From NCBI RefSeq assembly GCF_027595985.1, contig NC_073302.1:11056390-11120389 (forward strand): a stretch of DNA of 64,000 bases, written 5' to 3'. Positions 46,040-59,244 of this stretch are shown piece by piece (the first letter of the stretch is position 1; every line of letters starts with the position of its first letter). Below the pieces are notes generated by a model. It was not told the origin of the DNA, searched no databases, and worked only from the letters and a program-made list of their open reading frames with translations. This DNA comes from Sorex araneus (lineage: Eukaryota > Chordata > Mammalia > Eulipotyphla > Soricidae). Made by a program: the position numbers and the translations under genes.

Positions 46040-46870
46040 GCCATAGGGTAAAAAGTGGTTAAGTTGAACTTGATCAAAATGGTTTAAATTATGTTCTTCA
46101 AAATTATCTTAAGATGAAAGGACAAACCACAAACTAGGAGGAAATATTTACAATTCCTATAACTTTAAAGATAAGATCTTTTTAATTTCCATAAAAAGTA
46201 ACCCAAAGATTAAACAAAGAAATATATCAACAAAGAAAATATGCAAATAACCAACAATCCTCATTATCAGTAGTCAAGGCAATTAGAATTAAAGCTACAG
46301 TGAGATATCATTTAATATCCAGGAGGAGAATGGCCAGAATTTAAGTCTTTTAACAACCAAGTATTTTCAAAGATGTGGAATGATCTGAACATTCAAGCAT
46401 TGCTAATGAGAGTAAGATGGTGCAACCATTTTAGAAAAATAGTTAGTACTTTCTCCTATAAAATTAAATATACACTTCCCACATGATTCATAAATTTTAC
46501 TACATATATATGCCCAAGAGAAATAAAGGCATTTATCTATAAACGATAGATAAATGCCTTTTGTATCAAATGTACATAAGCTATATTTATAATAACCCAC
46601 ATCAGATACCATCCAAATGTTCATCAACAAGGTAAGGAATAAACAAATTGCTCCCTACATAATGGAACATTCCCCTGGATTTCTAAAAAATATATTACTG
46701 ATAAGCAGAACAAGATGACTAACCATACGAGACATTACTCAGTAAAGAAAACAAAAGGAAAAAGAGTAATTATGATAAGATGACATTTATTTGAAGTTCA
46801 AGAAATCAAACTTAAACAAGCTAAACTAATTTATGGTGCTAGAATTTAGTCATTATTCTGGACGTAAAAA
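46040..46870 (+). mobile_element. Ancient L1 fragment
   Basis: 'AGTGAGATATCATTTAATAT' and 'TTTAGAAAAATAGTTAGTAC' are degraded ORF2-end and 3'UTR sequence. A hairpin replaces part of it at 46525-46561. Confidence 0.65.
46525..46561. repeat. Perfect 16-bp inverted repeat
   Basis: AAAGGCATTTATCTAT is followed by a 5-base loop (AAACG) and the exact reverse complement ATAGATAAATGCCTTT. Confidence 0.95.
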
Positions 46871-46907
46871 GTTCATTGTATCCTTAAGATATGTGGAGGT
46901 CTTATCA

Positions 46908-47082
46908 GTTTTATTTTTGCTTTTGGGACCACACCAGCAGTGCTAGGGCTGACTCCTGGTTCTCTGCACTCTGGAGTGGCTTCTGATGGGACTTGTGGGA
47001 CAATATGGGGTGCAGGGATTGAACCTGAGTTGGCCACATGCAATGCAAAAGCCCTACTCCTTTGTACTAGGTCTCTGGTCCC
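46908..47082 (-). mobile_element. Diverged short SINE
   Basis: Antisense 'GGGACCACACCAGCAGTGCT' tail side and 'GGTCTCTGGTCCC' head side. Confidence 0.72.
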
Positions 47083-47183
47083 AATATTTGTCTTTTGAAT
47101 GTTTGTAACTATGCCTCAGATATGCACTTCAACATAATCTTCAAACCACCTCATTAAAATAATCTTTAAAGGGTCTTTGCTAG

Positions 47184-47345
47184 ATGCTGTAGGGATAGAA
47201 TATAGCAGGTAAACTGTGGCTGACTTGGTTTTGATCTCCAGTATCCCATATCACCAGTCCTTTGACCCCCACAAAGAGTGATCCTTGAGCACAGAGCTAG
47301 GAGTAAAGTCTGAACAGAGCCTGGTGGGGCCCTCCCTCCAATAAA
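47184..47345 (+). mobile_element. Diverged short SINE
   Basis: 'GGGATAGAATATAGCAGGTA' head and 'GATCCTTGAGCACAGAGCTA' body; strongly diverged. Confidence 0.62.
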
Positions 47346-47351
47346 AGAAAC

Positions 47352-47685
47352 AATAGAAAAAATTACTTGATTGTTTATCTTCTCCTGCGCTTCCACTGGC
47401 CTGCCATGCCCACAGGTTATATGCCCTGTTATACCTTAAACCCTTTAAACTGCTCAAAATCCATTCATTGTTGAGATTTTCTACTTGCTCCTGCTTTTGA
47501 CAGCAAAGAGAAATGTCTGAATCGACTAATATATGATACATCTGCCATTTTGAATGGAAGCCACCAATTCAGCTGTATTTTTGAAAGCCTGCCATGTGAA
47601 AGACACTTTTTGGGGGGAATTTATGTCTCTATGGTTGCAAATCAACAAAGAACTCACCTCTGATCTCTTGGCTGGGTATAAAATA
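47352..47685. other. Unassigned sequence
   Basis: No gene or repeat is recognised. Confidence 0.4.
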
Positions 47686-47800
47686 AGAAGGGTCAGATTC
47701 ACTCCACTGAGATATTTTTCTTTTCAATTAATTACTTTAATTAATTATTAATTGAGAAGGATCAGACTCACTCCACTGAGATGTTTTTTCTTTTCAATTT
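47686..47800. repeat. Direct repeat pair, ~43-bp unit 67 bp apart
   Basis: 'CTCCACTGAGATRTTTTTTC'-type sequence occurs at about 47702 and 47770, with an AATTAATTAC-rich spacer. Confidence 0.75.
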
Positions 47801-47811
47801 CAATCTTTTCA

Positions 47812-48155
47812 AACTATTTTAATTGAGATAGCATTGTTAAAATGGTTTTGCAGTAGTCATTTTACAATTACAGCATGAGTACTACACCAATCCCCCACCA
47901 GTGTCTCAGAGTCCTCCACCATTGTGCCACAGTTCCTTCCTCAACCACCTGTTTGACTGATCGTGTCTCAGTATCCCTTTCCATTTCGAATTGTCTAATC
48001 CCATTTTTTGTTTCTTTATACTCTGCCTCTGAGCAAGATCATCCAGTATTTATCTTTGACTTTCTGACTCAATTCACTCAGCATGACATGCTCCAGTTTC
48101 ATCTTAGTTTCAACAAACTGCAGTTTCATCTTTTCTTATACCTGAACAGTGTTCC
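47812..48155 (-). mobile_element. Older L1 3' fragment (antisense)
   Basis: 'TTTCTGACTCAATTCACTCA' and 'GCATGACATGCTCC' are the antisense ORF2 end. 'CACCAGTGTCTCAGAGTC' marks the 3'UTR side. Confidence 0.7.
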
Positions 48156-48488
48156 AGAAGAACGCTTTCCAACTATCATTATGCAGGATTGTCCCAGAAT
48201 TTCCACAGAATCAAGTTATTTGAGAAACCTGGGAGTCGATGATGAGTGACTTTTCAAGAGCTTACTGAATTACTTGAGAGTTGAAAGACTGGATTGCCCA
48301 AAACACTGAAATAGAGTAAGTCAAATGAGAAATGTTAAATTAAAAACCTACAAAATGTAATATGCCCTCTGTGAGATTTGCACTCTAAATGATATTAAAC
48401 GTGCATTGCCAGCTATATTAAAGCCCAGAGGCAGTTTGATATGTTTGGTATATGTGTATGATGAGATGATCCAGATGATTTGCCTTAG
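48156..48488. other. Unassigned sequence
   Basis: No gene or repeat is recognised. Confidence 0.4.
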
Positions 48489-48501
48489 AAGCACAGAGGT
48501 G

Positions 48502-48676
48502 GGGCTAGAGCAATAGCAGAGCAGGTAGGGTATTTGCCTTGCACGCAGCCAACCCGTGTTCAATTCCCAGCATCCCATATGATCCCCCAAGCACCACCAG
48601 GAGTAATACCTGAGTGCATGAGCCAGGAGTAACCCCTGTGCAACGCTAGGTGTGACTCAAAAAAAAAAAGAAAAAA
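48502..48676 (+). mobile_element. Short A-tailed SINE
   Basis: Near-consensus. AAGCACAGAGGTG at 48489-48501 recurs with one change at 48677-48689. Confidence 0.92.
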
Positions 48677-48845
48677 AAGCACAGACGTGAGGACATTGCC
48701 TTGACCTCATGCTCTTTTTTTTTTATCTTTTTTTTTTTATCTTTTAAAAAAAAAATCCCCCGTTCCTTTTGTGGGAAAGGAATTGCAACCACCTCTTTTG
48801 TTTCTGGAACCACCAGGGAAGTCAGTCTACAGGTACAGGATTCTG

Positions 48846-49127
48846 GGACCCAGGACCCCCAGCTCTGACAAAAGGAAGTCTAAATTCCAGGAGGACAAGA
48901 ACCTGGGACTATTAGAGACTTTTAGAGACCCTCCTCAGCCTGGTACACATTTTCAATCTCCCTAACTTTATTTTATTTTTTTTATTTTTTAATTGCTGTG
49001 AGACACACAGTTACAAAGTTGTTCGTGAATTTCAGTCATATAATGTTCCACACCCGTCCCTTCACCAGTGTACTTTTTCCACAACCAGTGTCCCCAGTTT
49101 CTCTCCTGTCCCTCAGCCCTTACCTAT

Positions 49128-49214
<87 letters not shown>

Positions 49215-49475
49215 TGGTGGTGGGACACTGGTAGTGGGAAAAGTACACTGGTGAAGGGACGGATGTTGGAACATTACATGACTGAAATTCATGAACAACT
49301 TTATAATTGTGTGGCTCACAGCAATTAAAAAATACAAAAAAAATGTAAAAGGAAGCAAAGGGGATTGCAAATGTGTACCAGGCTGAGGAGGGTCTCTAAA
49401 AGTCTCCAACAGTCACAGGTTTTTGTCCTCCTGGAATTTAGGCTTCTTTCTGTCAGAGCTGGTGGTCTTGGTCCC
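48846..49475. repeat. Large inverted repeat with two oppositely oriented L1 tails
   Basis: The arms lie at about 48846-49094 and 49222-49475 and are imperfect reverse complements. Each contains non-L1 sequence ('AAATTCCAGGAGGACAA') joined to an L1 3' end. The L1 tail is antisense at 48966-49211 and sense at 49212-49335. The spacer holds (CT)n at 49131-49210. The element is a potential foldback. Confidence 0.85.
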
Positions 49476-49490
49476 CCAACCCTTACCTGT

Positions 49491-49492
<2 letters not shown>

Positions 49493-49558
<66 letters not shown>
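49493..49558. repeat. (CT)n microsatellite
   Basis: A second CT run preceded by CCCTTACCTGTGTT, almost the same bases that precede the (CT)n at 49131-49210. Confidence 0.95.
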
Positions 49559-49561
<3 letters not shown>

Positions 49562-49690
49562 TCTTTATCCTTTCATTTTAGGCAATGTGGCATAATACTG
49601 TGACAATTATAGTTGGAAGTGATCACTCTAGACAAGAGCTGAGTGCTGAAAGGAGTACAGGGACATGCATGATACCCTTTCAGTATCTTA
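49559..49690 (+). mobile_element. Older L1 3'UTR fragment
   Basis: 'ATTATAGTTGGAAGTGATCA' and 'AGAGCTGAGTGCTGAAAGGA' match the 3'UTR type of the copy at 37820-38730. Confidence 0.7.
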
Positions 49691-50503
49691 TCCGAGCTTC
49701 TTATCCTGTGGCCCCACCGGCTTTCCCGTGATTTGTAAATGCAATCAACAGTGCCTTGAGTCACATCATCTGGGAACTTGCCATGGATCAACTGCCCTCA
49801 ACCCAGGTCCTGGAAAATTCCAAAACTGCAAGTCATCTGAAAGTGTGTTATCTGTGTATTTTTTGTTATTGCTGACCTTTGGAATGGAAAGACTATGAGC
49901 TGAGAGAGACAGCACTCACCCCAAGCCATGTTTCTCACAGGAAATGTCTTTTAGATCTTAGTCAATCAGCTCGGACTCAACACAGCACTTAGGTGGGAAT
50001 TTGAGTCCCGGTTCTTACATTCATAGGCCTAATGACCTCATAGAAACCTCTTTCTCTCTGATCCTGGGTCATCTTCTCGGGGAAAAGCAAGGGGAAAATA
50101 CCAGATTCTCTACGTTTGTGGTCATGAGTAAGATACTGTACGTGACAGACTTGGCCTTTAATGAACCCTCTGAAACTGTCAGACAGATGCAGGCAACCAG
50201 CTGGAGAAGGGGTGCATGGAAACCGGCTGCTGTGTAAGTGTTGGGCTTCCTCTTGGAACTACGAAATGTCCTGAGACGAGACTGGTTGCACAACATTAAG
50301 AGTGCACTGAGTATCACTCAACAGTATGTTGAAAATAGTGTTCTTGAAAATATTAAAAATGGTCATCCTTATGTTGAATTGTGTGTGTGTGTTACACGCA
50401 CACACTAAACAACCAGCCAGATCTCTTTCTGTACCCCCGGAGGTAGATGAAAGGAAGTAGAAATTCCAGTCTGCCTTTAATCCCACCCATAAAAGTAAGA
50501 ACT
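49691..50503. other. Unassigned sequence
   Basis: Apparently unique; contains a short (GT)n that turns into a (CA)-rich palindrome at about 50382-50406. No gene is recognised. Confidence 0.45.
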
Positions 50504-50522
50504 AAGAAGACAAGAAGCTGCT

Positions 50523-50968
50523 CTGCACAAGCGTGAATCCAGACCCAGCAAAGCCTCTCTCAGCATGGGCAACTCTTCGCAGAATGTCTCCAGCCTGAGA
50601 ACTAAGCCTCGGCCCCGTGCCCGCCCAGGAGGGGAAAGGTATTTCTCTCTCTCTCTCTCTCTCTCTCGCCTCTTTCTCTCCAGGGATGAAGGGCGCGGTG
50701 TCCGCCATATTAAGACGACCACAGATGGGATTTACGACAAAAACTGCAGCTAAAGGACACGAGGGTGCTCTTGGGAAGGTGGGAGGCACCGGCCCCTCCC
50801 ACCGCCGAGATGTGATCCCGGGGGCCGCACGCATGTGCGGCCTCTCCACAGCTGCACGAGTGTGAATCCAGACCCAGCAAAACCTCTTTTGGCATGGGCA
50901 ACTCTTCGCAGAATGTCTCCAGCCTGAGAACTAAGACTCGGCCCCGTGCCCGCCCTGGAGGGGAAAGG

Positions 50969-51062
<94 letters not shown>

Positions 51063-51560
51063 ACTCTCTCTCTCTCTCTTCTCGCCTCTTTCTCTCTAGG
51101 AATGAAGGGCGCGGTGTTCGCCATATTATGAAGACCACAGATTGGATTTTCAAGCCTGCAATGATCCAATATCTGGAAGAAATCTCCCTGGACTTAGTTG
51201 TTAAAGTCCTGAAATTCAAAACCGCGTGGCCGCTAGTGCAGCCGCGCGACCTCATTTGTCTTCACAGTAGGTCTGAATCTAGTGGGGTACTCCTAACAAC
51301 AATAGTGAGGTTTGTGTTGAAATATTGAATTTAACCAAAGTAAACAGAAAGTAAAATGAAACTTATCAGTTACAAGGCGGGGGGGTGGGGGGGCGGGATG
51401 GGAGGTGTGTGTGTGGGGTTTTTTTTTTTTTTGGTGGTGGTATATGGGTGCTGGTGAAGGGATGGTTGTTTCAGCATTGTATAACTGAGACCTAAGCCTT
51501 AAAGCATTGTAATCTTCCACATGGTGATTTAATAAAATAAAATTTTTATTTTAAAAAAAA
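50523..51560 (+). mobile_element. Composite L1-tailed retroposon, two-monomer copy
   Basis: Monomer 1 spans about 50523-50855 and monomer 2 about 50856-51160. The middle module has a GC hairpin (51222-51248), and the 3' module ends AATAAAATAAAATTTTTATT plus an A-run. AAGAAGACAAGAAGCTGCT (19 bp) is duplicated at 50504-50522 and 51561-51579. It is the closest relative of the copy at 2735-3866. Confidence 0.93.
50970..51090. repeat. (CT)n inside composite monomer 2
   Basis: A long CT run; monomer 1 of the same copy has only about 13 units at the same position. Confidence 0.95.
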
Positions 51561-51851
51561 AAGAAGACAAGAAGCTGCTAATAAATATACTTGAGTGTCC
51601 CCATAGAGGGGAGAGCTCAGAGCTTCACTGAGTGTAACTAGAAGGAGGGAGGGAGGGAAGGAAGGAGGAGGGGAAATGAGCCCCAGATGGACAATCAGTG
51701 AACACAATTTTTCAGACCTCAAGGAAGCAATTTTTCATGAACATCATTGTGATGTGCAAAGTGCAAGTCATAGATTAGAAAAGAAAAAGCCAGTCTGGAA
51801 AAAAAGTGAATCATGGAGAGAAAAAAGAAAGCGCCTCTCATTTAAATCTTG
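51561..51851. other. Unassigned sequence
   Basis: Contains a purine-rich GGGA/GGAA stretch at about 51641-51675. No gene is recognised. Confidence 0.45.
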
Positions 51852-52084
51852 AGCACTGTAGCACCGTAGCACTGTCTTCCCATTGTTCATCAATGTGCTT
51901 GAGCAGGCACCAGTAACGTCTCTATTGTGAGAGTTGTTACTGTTTTTGGCATATCGAATACACCACGGGTAGCTTGCCAGGCTCTGCCGTGCAGGTGAGA
52001 TACTCTTGGTAGCTTGCCAGGCTCTCCGAGAGAGATGGAGGAATAGAACCCAGGTTGGCTGCGTGCAAGGCAAATGCCCTACCC
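51852..52084 (-). mobile_element. Long SINE with RTE-type tail, head truncated
   Basis: Antisense (AGCACTGT)n tail, RTE-like end and core. The head stops at 'CAAATGCCCTACC', lacking the first ~25 bases. Confidence 0.87.
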
Positions 52085-52476
52085 TCAAAGGAAAAGTGAG
52101 TGAGCGACTCCATCCCAGGTGGGTGCACAGAATCACCTGAAGTGTTTCGATACCAACAGGGCCAGCATGTCACGACATCCTGCAGCCTCCACTGCCTCCT
52201 TCCCCCAGTAGGATCCTGGCTCCGGAGGCCTTGAGCAAGGCCCACGGTGGAAACAAGACACATGTTGGCCCCTTACTGCTGCCTCCCAGCCCAGCAGCAC
52301 TAAGACTCAGGCTAAGTTGTCTGATTTTCTGCATCTCAATTTCCTCCTTGGTAAAACAGGAAATCCCACTCATGAGAGTTGACAAGATCAGCAGATATGC
52401 TACATGCCCTAGCAATGGTTCTTAATATGTCCCTCTCTGATCTGCTCGTGCATGTCACACTCAAACTCATGCTCTT
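52085..52476. other. Unassigned sequence
   Basis: Apparently unique; no gene is recognised. Confidence 0.45.
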
Positions 52477-52487
52477 ACTGTTGAGCC

Positions 52488-52732
52488 GGGCTTGAGCGAC
52501 AGCACAGCAGTAGAGCATTTGCCTTGCACTTGGCCGACCCGGGTTCGATTCCTCCACCCCTCTCAGAGAGCCCAGCAAGCTACCAAGAGCATCTCGCCCC
52601 CATGGCAGGGCCTGGCAAGCTACCTGTGGCATATACAATATGCCAAAAACAGTAACAACAAGTCTCACGATAGAGACGTTACTGGTGTCAGCTCGAAAAA
52701 AATCGATGCGCAACAAGATGACAGTGACAGTG
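52488..52732 (+). mobile_element. Long SINE with RTE-type tail
   Basis: Head GGGCTTGAGCGACAGCACAG, exact B box GGTTCGATTCC, core, RTE-like end and GACAGTGACAGTG. ACTGTTGAGCC at 52477-52487 recurs with one change at 52733-52743. Confidence 0.92.
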
Positions 52733-53020
52733 ACTATTGAGCCACAGAGCAAGAAAAGACCCACCAGTGGAGGGCGAGGGGGTCTGGGTGGGTTATTACA
52801 GAACAGGAACTGTGTCACAGAATAAATGTGACGTAAAGAACGGCCGTGTTGTAAGAGCCAACTGCCCACAGAGGCAGTTTCCTTCCAAACGTTTCTTGGC
52901 TACCACCGTACCTGAGGCTACTCTTTCCAAAACATTACTCTGAGACCAAGAGTGCTGAGTACCTGCTTGACAAGCAGATGGCCCTGAGTTCAGATCCTGT
53001 GTCCCACATGCATAGATTCT

Positions 53021-53559
53021 TTTTTTTATTTTATTTTATTGAATCACCATGAGATAGTTACAAGCTTTCATGTTTGAATTACAATCTCACAATGATCAAA
53101 CACCCATCCCTCCATCAGTATACATTCCCCACCACCAATATCCCGGGTGTACCCCCCCTTTCCCACCCTCCCCTTGCCTCTATGGCAGACAATATTCCCC
53201 AACTCTCAACTTTTGGGCATTATAGCTTGCAACACAGGCACTGAGAGGTCATCATGTTTGGTCCATTACCTACTTTCGGCATGCATCTCCCATTCCAACT
53301 GGTTCCTCCAGCCATCATTTCCTTAGTGATCCCTTCTCTATTCCATCTGCCTTCTCCCCTCTGCTCATGAAGTAGTTTTCCAGCTATGGGGCAATCCCCC
53401 TGGCCCTTGGATGTACTGTCCTTGGCTGTCAGCCTCATGTGATGTTATTTTATACTCCACAAATGAGTGCAGTCCCTCTATGTCTGTCCCTCTCTTTCTG
53501 ATACTCTCCATGTTTATCCATTTATAAGCAAATTTCATGACTTCATCTCTCCCAACAGC
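53021..53559 (-). mobile_element. L1 3' end, 5'-truncated (antisense)
   Basis: It covers the ORF2 end and full 3'UTR. ACATGCATAGATTCT is duplicated at 53006-53020 and 53560-53574. Confidence 0.94.
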
Positions 53560-53574
53560 ACATGCATAGATTCT

Positions 53575-54024
53575 GATCCTGGCAGCTCTGCCATCTGCGA
53601 TCTCCAATACCACAAGCCGTTTCCAGCTTGCACCATAGCCAGACACAGGTCAGCACCATAAGAGGTAGTTGTTATCCCACCCAACTGTGAGCACCACAGC
53701 TAAAGAAAGAATAGATGTGAGAGAGTCAAAGCCAGGAAGTGCTAGGGTCTCCAATGAGAAGATATGCAAGCACTGTCACAACCCCCACAGGCACCCCAGC
53801 CATAACCCGTGTGCCTCAATTTAGGGTACAAACCCATAAGAGCATGTGTGCAAACTTCAATAAATGCCGCAGTCAACTGTGCAAACAACGCAGCCTGATT
53901 TACAACCTCAGCAACATAGCCAAGCTAGTGTGCAAGCCTGCTCAGTGCAATATCAACAACAACAAAGATTGGGGAGGGGGGGTCTTATTTCATTAAATTT
54001 AATGTGATTGTGCCTCCCCAGATT
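53575..54024. other. Unassigned sequence
   Basis: Apparently unique; a short (CAA)n lies near 53955. No gene is recognised. Confidence 0.45.
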
Positions 54025-54040
54025 GAAAGTTCTGCCAGAG

Positions 54041-54227
54041 GGGCTGGAGCAATAGCACAGCGGGTAGGGCATTTGCCTTGCAAACGTTTGCTTTGGCTGA
54101 CCCGGGTTCGATTCCCAGCATCCCATATGGTCCCCTGAGCACCGCCAGGGGTGATTCCTGACTGCAGAGCCAGGAGTAACCCCTGTGCATCGCCAGGTGT
54201 GACCCCCCCAAAAAAAAAAGAAGAAAA
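54041..54227 (+). mobile_element. Short A-tailed SINE with insertion between A and B boxes
   Basis: Consensus apart from extra bases between the boxes ('GCAAACGTTTGCTTTGGCTG'). GAAAGTTCTGCCAGAG is duplicated at 54025-54040 and 54228-54243. Confidence 0.93.
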
Positions 54228-54504
54228 GAAAGTTCTGCCAGAGTTCTCAAGCCAACACCTTGGGCCAACTGCCATGAAACTTTGCCTGCAAGCCATAAGC
54301 ATCAACCCTGACTGCTTTGCTTTGAAGCAAGAGTTGCCACAGGCAAGAGGAAGGAAAAATCTCAGGACTGAAGAAGGTCAGAAATGCAGGCTGCCCCCAT
54401 GAACTGGAAAACAGGAATCAATGGAGAGTCTTTTCAGAGCCCCACCATGGGAATCAATCAACCCATCTCGATCTCCATGAATTTTAACCAGGAGCCAATT
54501 TGTT

Positions 54505-54935
54505 TTTCAAATAAATTTTATTTTATTTAGGCACTGTGATTTACAAATGTGTCCATAACAGAGTTTCAGGCATACAATGTTCCAACACCAAACCCACCAC
54601 CAGTGTGAACTTCCCTCACCCTGTGTCTCTAGGTTCCCTCCCCCACCCCATAACCTGCCTCCTTAACAGGCAAGTTTGAAGTTTAGTGATTGTGGTTGGG
54701 TCCCATGCTCACAGTATCAACGGCTGCGTGGTTGAGATACATACATATACCACACCTCCGTACCACTTGGCCCTGTAACCTTCCGTCCACTTCTTCTGAC
54801 TTCCCCCCTCCATTTCTGTCTTTCTTTTTTTTTTTTTTATTTTACCGTAGAAAATCTAGGGCGAAGGGTTTGCCCACCTTTGATCTTTTGCATGTCCTTG
54901 TCATATTGTTCTATATACCACAGATAGTGAGATTA
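54505..54935 (-). mobile_element. Older L1 3'UTR (antisense)
   Basis: 'ATACAATGTTCCAACACCAA' and 'CCACCAGTGTGAACTTCCCT' are the antisense L1 3' block; a T-run lies at about 54827-54838. Confidence 0.7.
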
Positions 54936-55529
54936 GGGGCCAGCTTCTAAGGAGACAGTGTCTGATTGACCAGGATTTGTACAGACGCCCCCTTTGGTTT
55001 GAAGAGTCCCCCCCCCCCCCCATGGAACCACCAAGACCACATTAACATGGGGAGGATTTTCAGACCAAGTAGGAGTAGCAGCAGAAAAGGGGAGATGTTT
55101 CGGAGTTAGGCCAGGGCAAAACATTCCCACTCCATTCCTACTTTGGCATGAGGCTGAAGGACCCTGCCACGTAGCATAATGGGGGCAGTGGAGGATTGCC
55201 TTTTCTCCAGGGCCAGGGGGAAGCAGTGAAAGCAGTGCCCAATCAACTGAGGGAAAACATGAGATTTCTCAACCAGAAGGCTAGAGACCCAGTCCTGGAA
55301 ACCCTCGGCCTAGACCCCAACTTCCCCCATTGCCTCTGGGACATCGGTTTCCCCAAAGATTTCTAAGTCCCGTGTGTGCAGCTTAAAGAGCCTTCTCCCA
55401 ACCGCTGGCCTTACTCCGCTAACCTCTCTGCTGCCTTTGCTGGTTCTATGGGTGTAGGCAGCTGAGGCTGAGGGTCTCAGTTCTTGAGACACAAGAAACC
55501 AGGGCCAACACAGCGCTAGAAGGAAGATC
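54936..55529. other. Unassigned intergenic sequence downstream of PTGS1
   Basis: A poly-C run lies at about 55009-55021. No gene is recognised. Confidence 0.45.
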
Positions 55530-57311
<1,782 letters not shown>

Positions 57312-57667
57312 TCAGAGCTCTGTGGAGGGCTGCTCTCTCCCAGGCCCCTTTTCCTGGTGGGGACCAGGTACTCGGAAGGAAACGTAGGGACATGTCTTGG
57401 TATTGAGGCAAACCAGCTTCTTCAGGGTGGCCGACTTGACGATGTTAAAGCCCGTCTCTCCACCAAATGTACTTGGCTTCCAGTACTCCGGAGAACAGAT
57501 GGGATTCCCTAGGAGACCCTTGAGGGAAAAAGGAGCCCCAATTTCTATCATACTCTCCCCAAAAATGGAGTTTGGGTGGCACTTCTCCAGAAGCAGTCCC
57601 GGGTAGAACTCCAAGGCATCGATGTCTCCATACAATTCCTCCAACTCAGCAGCCAGCACGGTCTCCC
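57312..57667 (-). CDS. PTGS1: PTGS1 (cyclooxygenase-1) last coding exon
   Basis: This exon encodes the C-terminal part of prostaglandin G/H synthase 1, a haem enzyme of the ER and nuclear envelope lumen that converts arachidonate to prostaglandin H2. It starts after an acceptor (TGTAG, minus strand) and ends at TGA 57312-57314. It carries '[19 protein letters not shown]', then His513 and Ile523 (codon 57546-57548), COX-1-type residues where COX-2 has Arg and Val. The aspirin-acetylated Ser530 is in 'GAPFSLKG' (codon 57525-57527). The protein ends STEL, the ER retention signal. The tail lacks the extra ~18-residue insert of COX-2. The residues just before STEL vary from human, as I recall it, without frame damage. 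Numbering is ovine. Confidence 0.97.
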
Positions 57668-57810
57668 CTACAACAGGGAAAAGTTAGAGTAAGAGCCAAG
57701 GGACCACTAAGTAGATCTAGGGAGAGACCTACTAGATCTCTAACTTCCAGACTTAGCCTTCTCCAGGGTTGGGAAGTGGGTCAGAGAAAGGATCTCATAA
57801 GAGATATCTG

Positions 57811-57977
57811 GGCTGGAGAGACAGTACAGTGTGGCAGGAGCTTGCCTTGCATGTGACCAGTTCATGTTCGATCCCTAACATCCTACATGGTCCCCTGAGC
57901 ACCGCCAGGAGTGATTCCTGAGTGCAGAGCCAAGAGTTAGCTCTGAGCATCGCTGGGTGTGGCCCAGCAACTTCAAA
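57811..57977 (+). mobile_element. Short SINE in PTGS1 intron
   Basis: Head 'GGCTGGAGAGACAGTACAGT', body 'CCCCTGAGCACCGCCAGGAG'. AGATATCTG is duplicated at 57802-57810 and 57978-57986. It lies antisense to the gene. Confidence 0.88.
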
Positions 57978-57986
57978 AGATATCTG

Positions 57987-59244
57987 TAGACATGCGGGCA
58001 CTTGGCCTCACTCACCCTCTTCCCGGTCTCACATGAGGAAAGAATCTACTGCTAAAGAAGGAATCCAGGAATGGCCTGGATGTGCCACCAAACAGCTGAT
58101 GACCTCAAGCAAACCAGTTAGCTTCTCGACTACTAGCTGCCTGCAAGTTACAGCAAGGCCTGCCTGCACCTCCCGCTGCCTCCCTTCCCAGGCAGCTGTC
58201 GTGGCCTCATCCTGCTCCCAGCCCCTTCATCCTGGAATTCAAAGATGTCAGGACAGTGTCCACCAGAAAGTCACATTCTGGAGAGCCATGTGGTACCCAG
58301 GTGAGCAAAAGGAGCCCAGAGGTGGTGGCCTCTGCTCATAGACTTAGTAGTAAGTGCTCTCCGGATCTCTAGGCTGTGATGGGGGATTCAGAAGGAGCAA
58401 AGGTTGCTCTTCCAGAATTATAGGGAAGGGCCAGGAAGATGGTTCAAAGGACTGGAGTTTGCATGCAGGAGGCCCCTGCACCCCTGCATGAGCACTGAGC
58501 TGGATGGAAGTACCCCCAGAGCTGAGCTACATGGATGGACGCCCCTTCCCTAAATAAAAAGAAAATAAATAAATAAATAAAAAAGAAACTAGAATTGCAG
58601 GGAATTCCATGAGAGCTACATATTCACAGGAAGTGACCCTGCGGAGCAGATATTGGGCTTCCCTATCCATGGGTCAGGTTACACCCTGCTCAAACCCCTC
58701 CCATGTGTCACAAGGGTTCCTGGACACTCCCGGTTGCCCAGCAACTGGGGAACCTGAAAAACAACAACTCTCCAGAGACAGAGTCTTGGGTACACACCAC
58801 CACTGAATGAGAATGTGGGATGCGGTGTGGGTAATTCACTTTCTAAATGATTCTTAGGCAATAGGTCAACCATGAGCATTTGGGATCCACGAGACAGAAT
58901 AAACCCCAAAGTCTTCAGCCTAGAATCCCAAGATCCTGAACAACTGTCCCCTGACCCCCCAATATGAATCCACACTCACCCCCACAGAAGCCTTCTTGCT
59001 CCAGCCACACCTATGACTGTCCCCCCCGAGAAAGGCCCCTTCCCCAGGACACCTGTGCCTTTCTGCTCTCTGTTCCTCTACCTCGAAAGCACGCCCTTCT
59101 CATCTGCACTCAGAAGCTCCTTCCTCACCCCAGCTTCGAGCCCAGCAGAGAGCTGAGCACCAACTGCCTCTTCCTGCTCCCCCCATGCCACCCCCACTCT
59201 GCTGCTGCTCCCTTGAGGACCGCATCCCAGAGGCCGTGGCTCAC
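57987..59244 (-). other. PTGS1: PTGS1 intron between the last two coding exons (remainder)
   Basis: The whole intron is 57668-59244, with a GTGAGC donor at 59239-59244 and an acceptor at about 57668. Apart from the SINE above and a possible degraded SINE at 58425-58580 with an (AAAT)n tail, nothing is recognised. Confidence 0.75.
58425..58580 (+). mobile_element. Possible degraded SINE
   Basis: 'GGGCCAGGAAGATGGTTCAA' and 'CATGAGCACTGAGCTGGATG' resemble SINE segments; an (AAAT)n tail follows. Weak. Confidence 0.4.
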
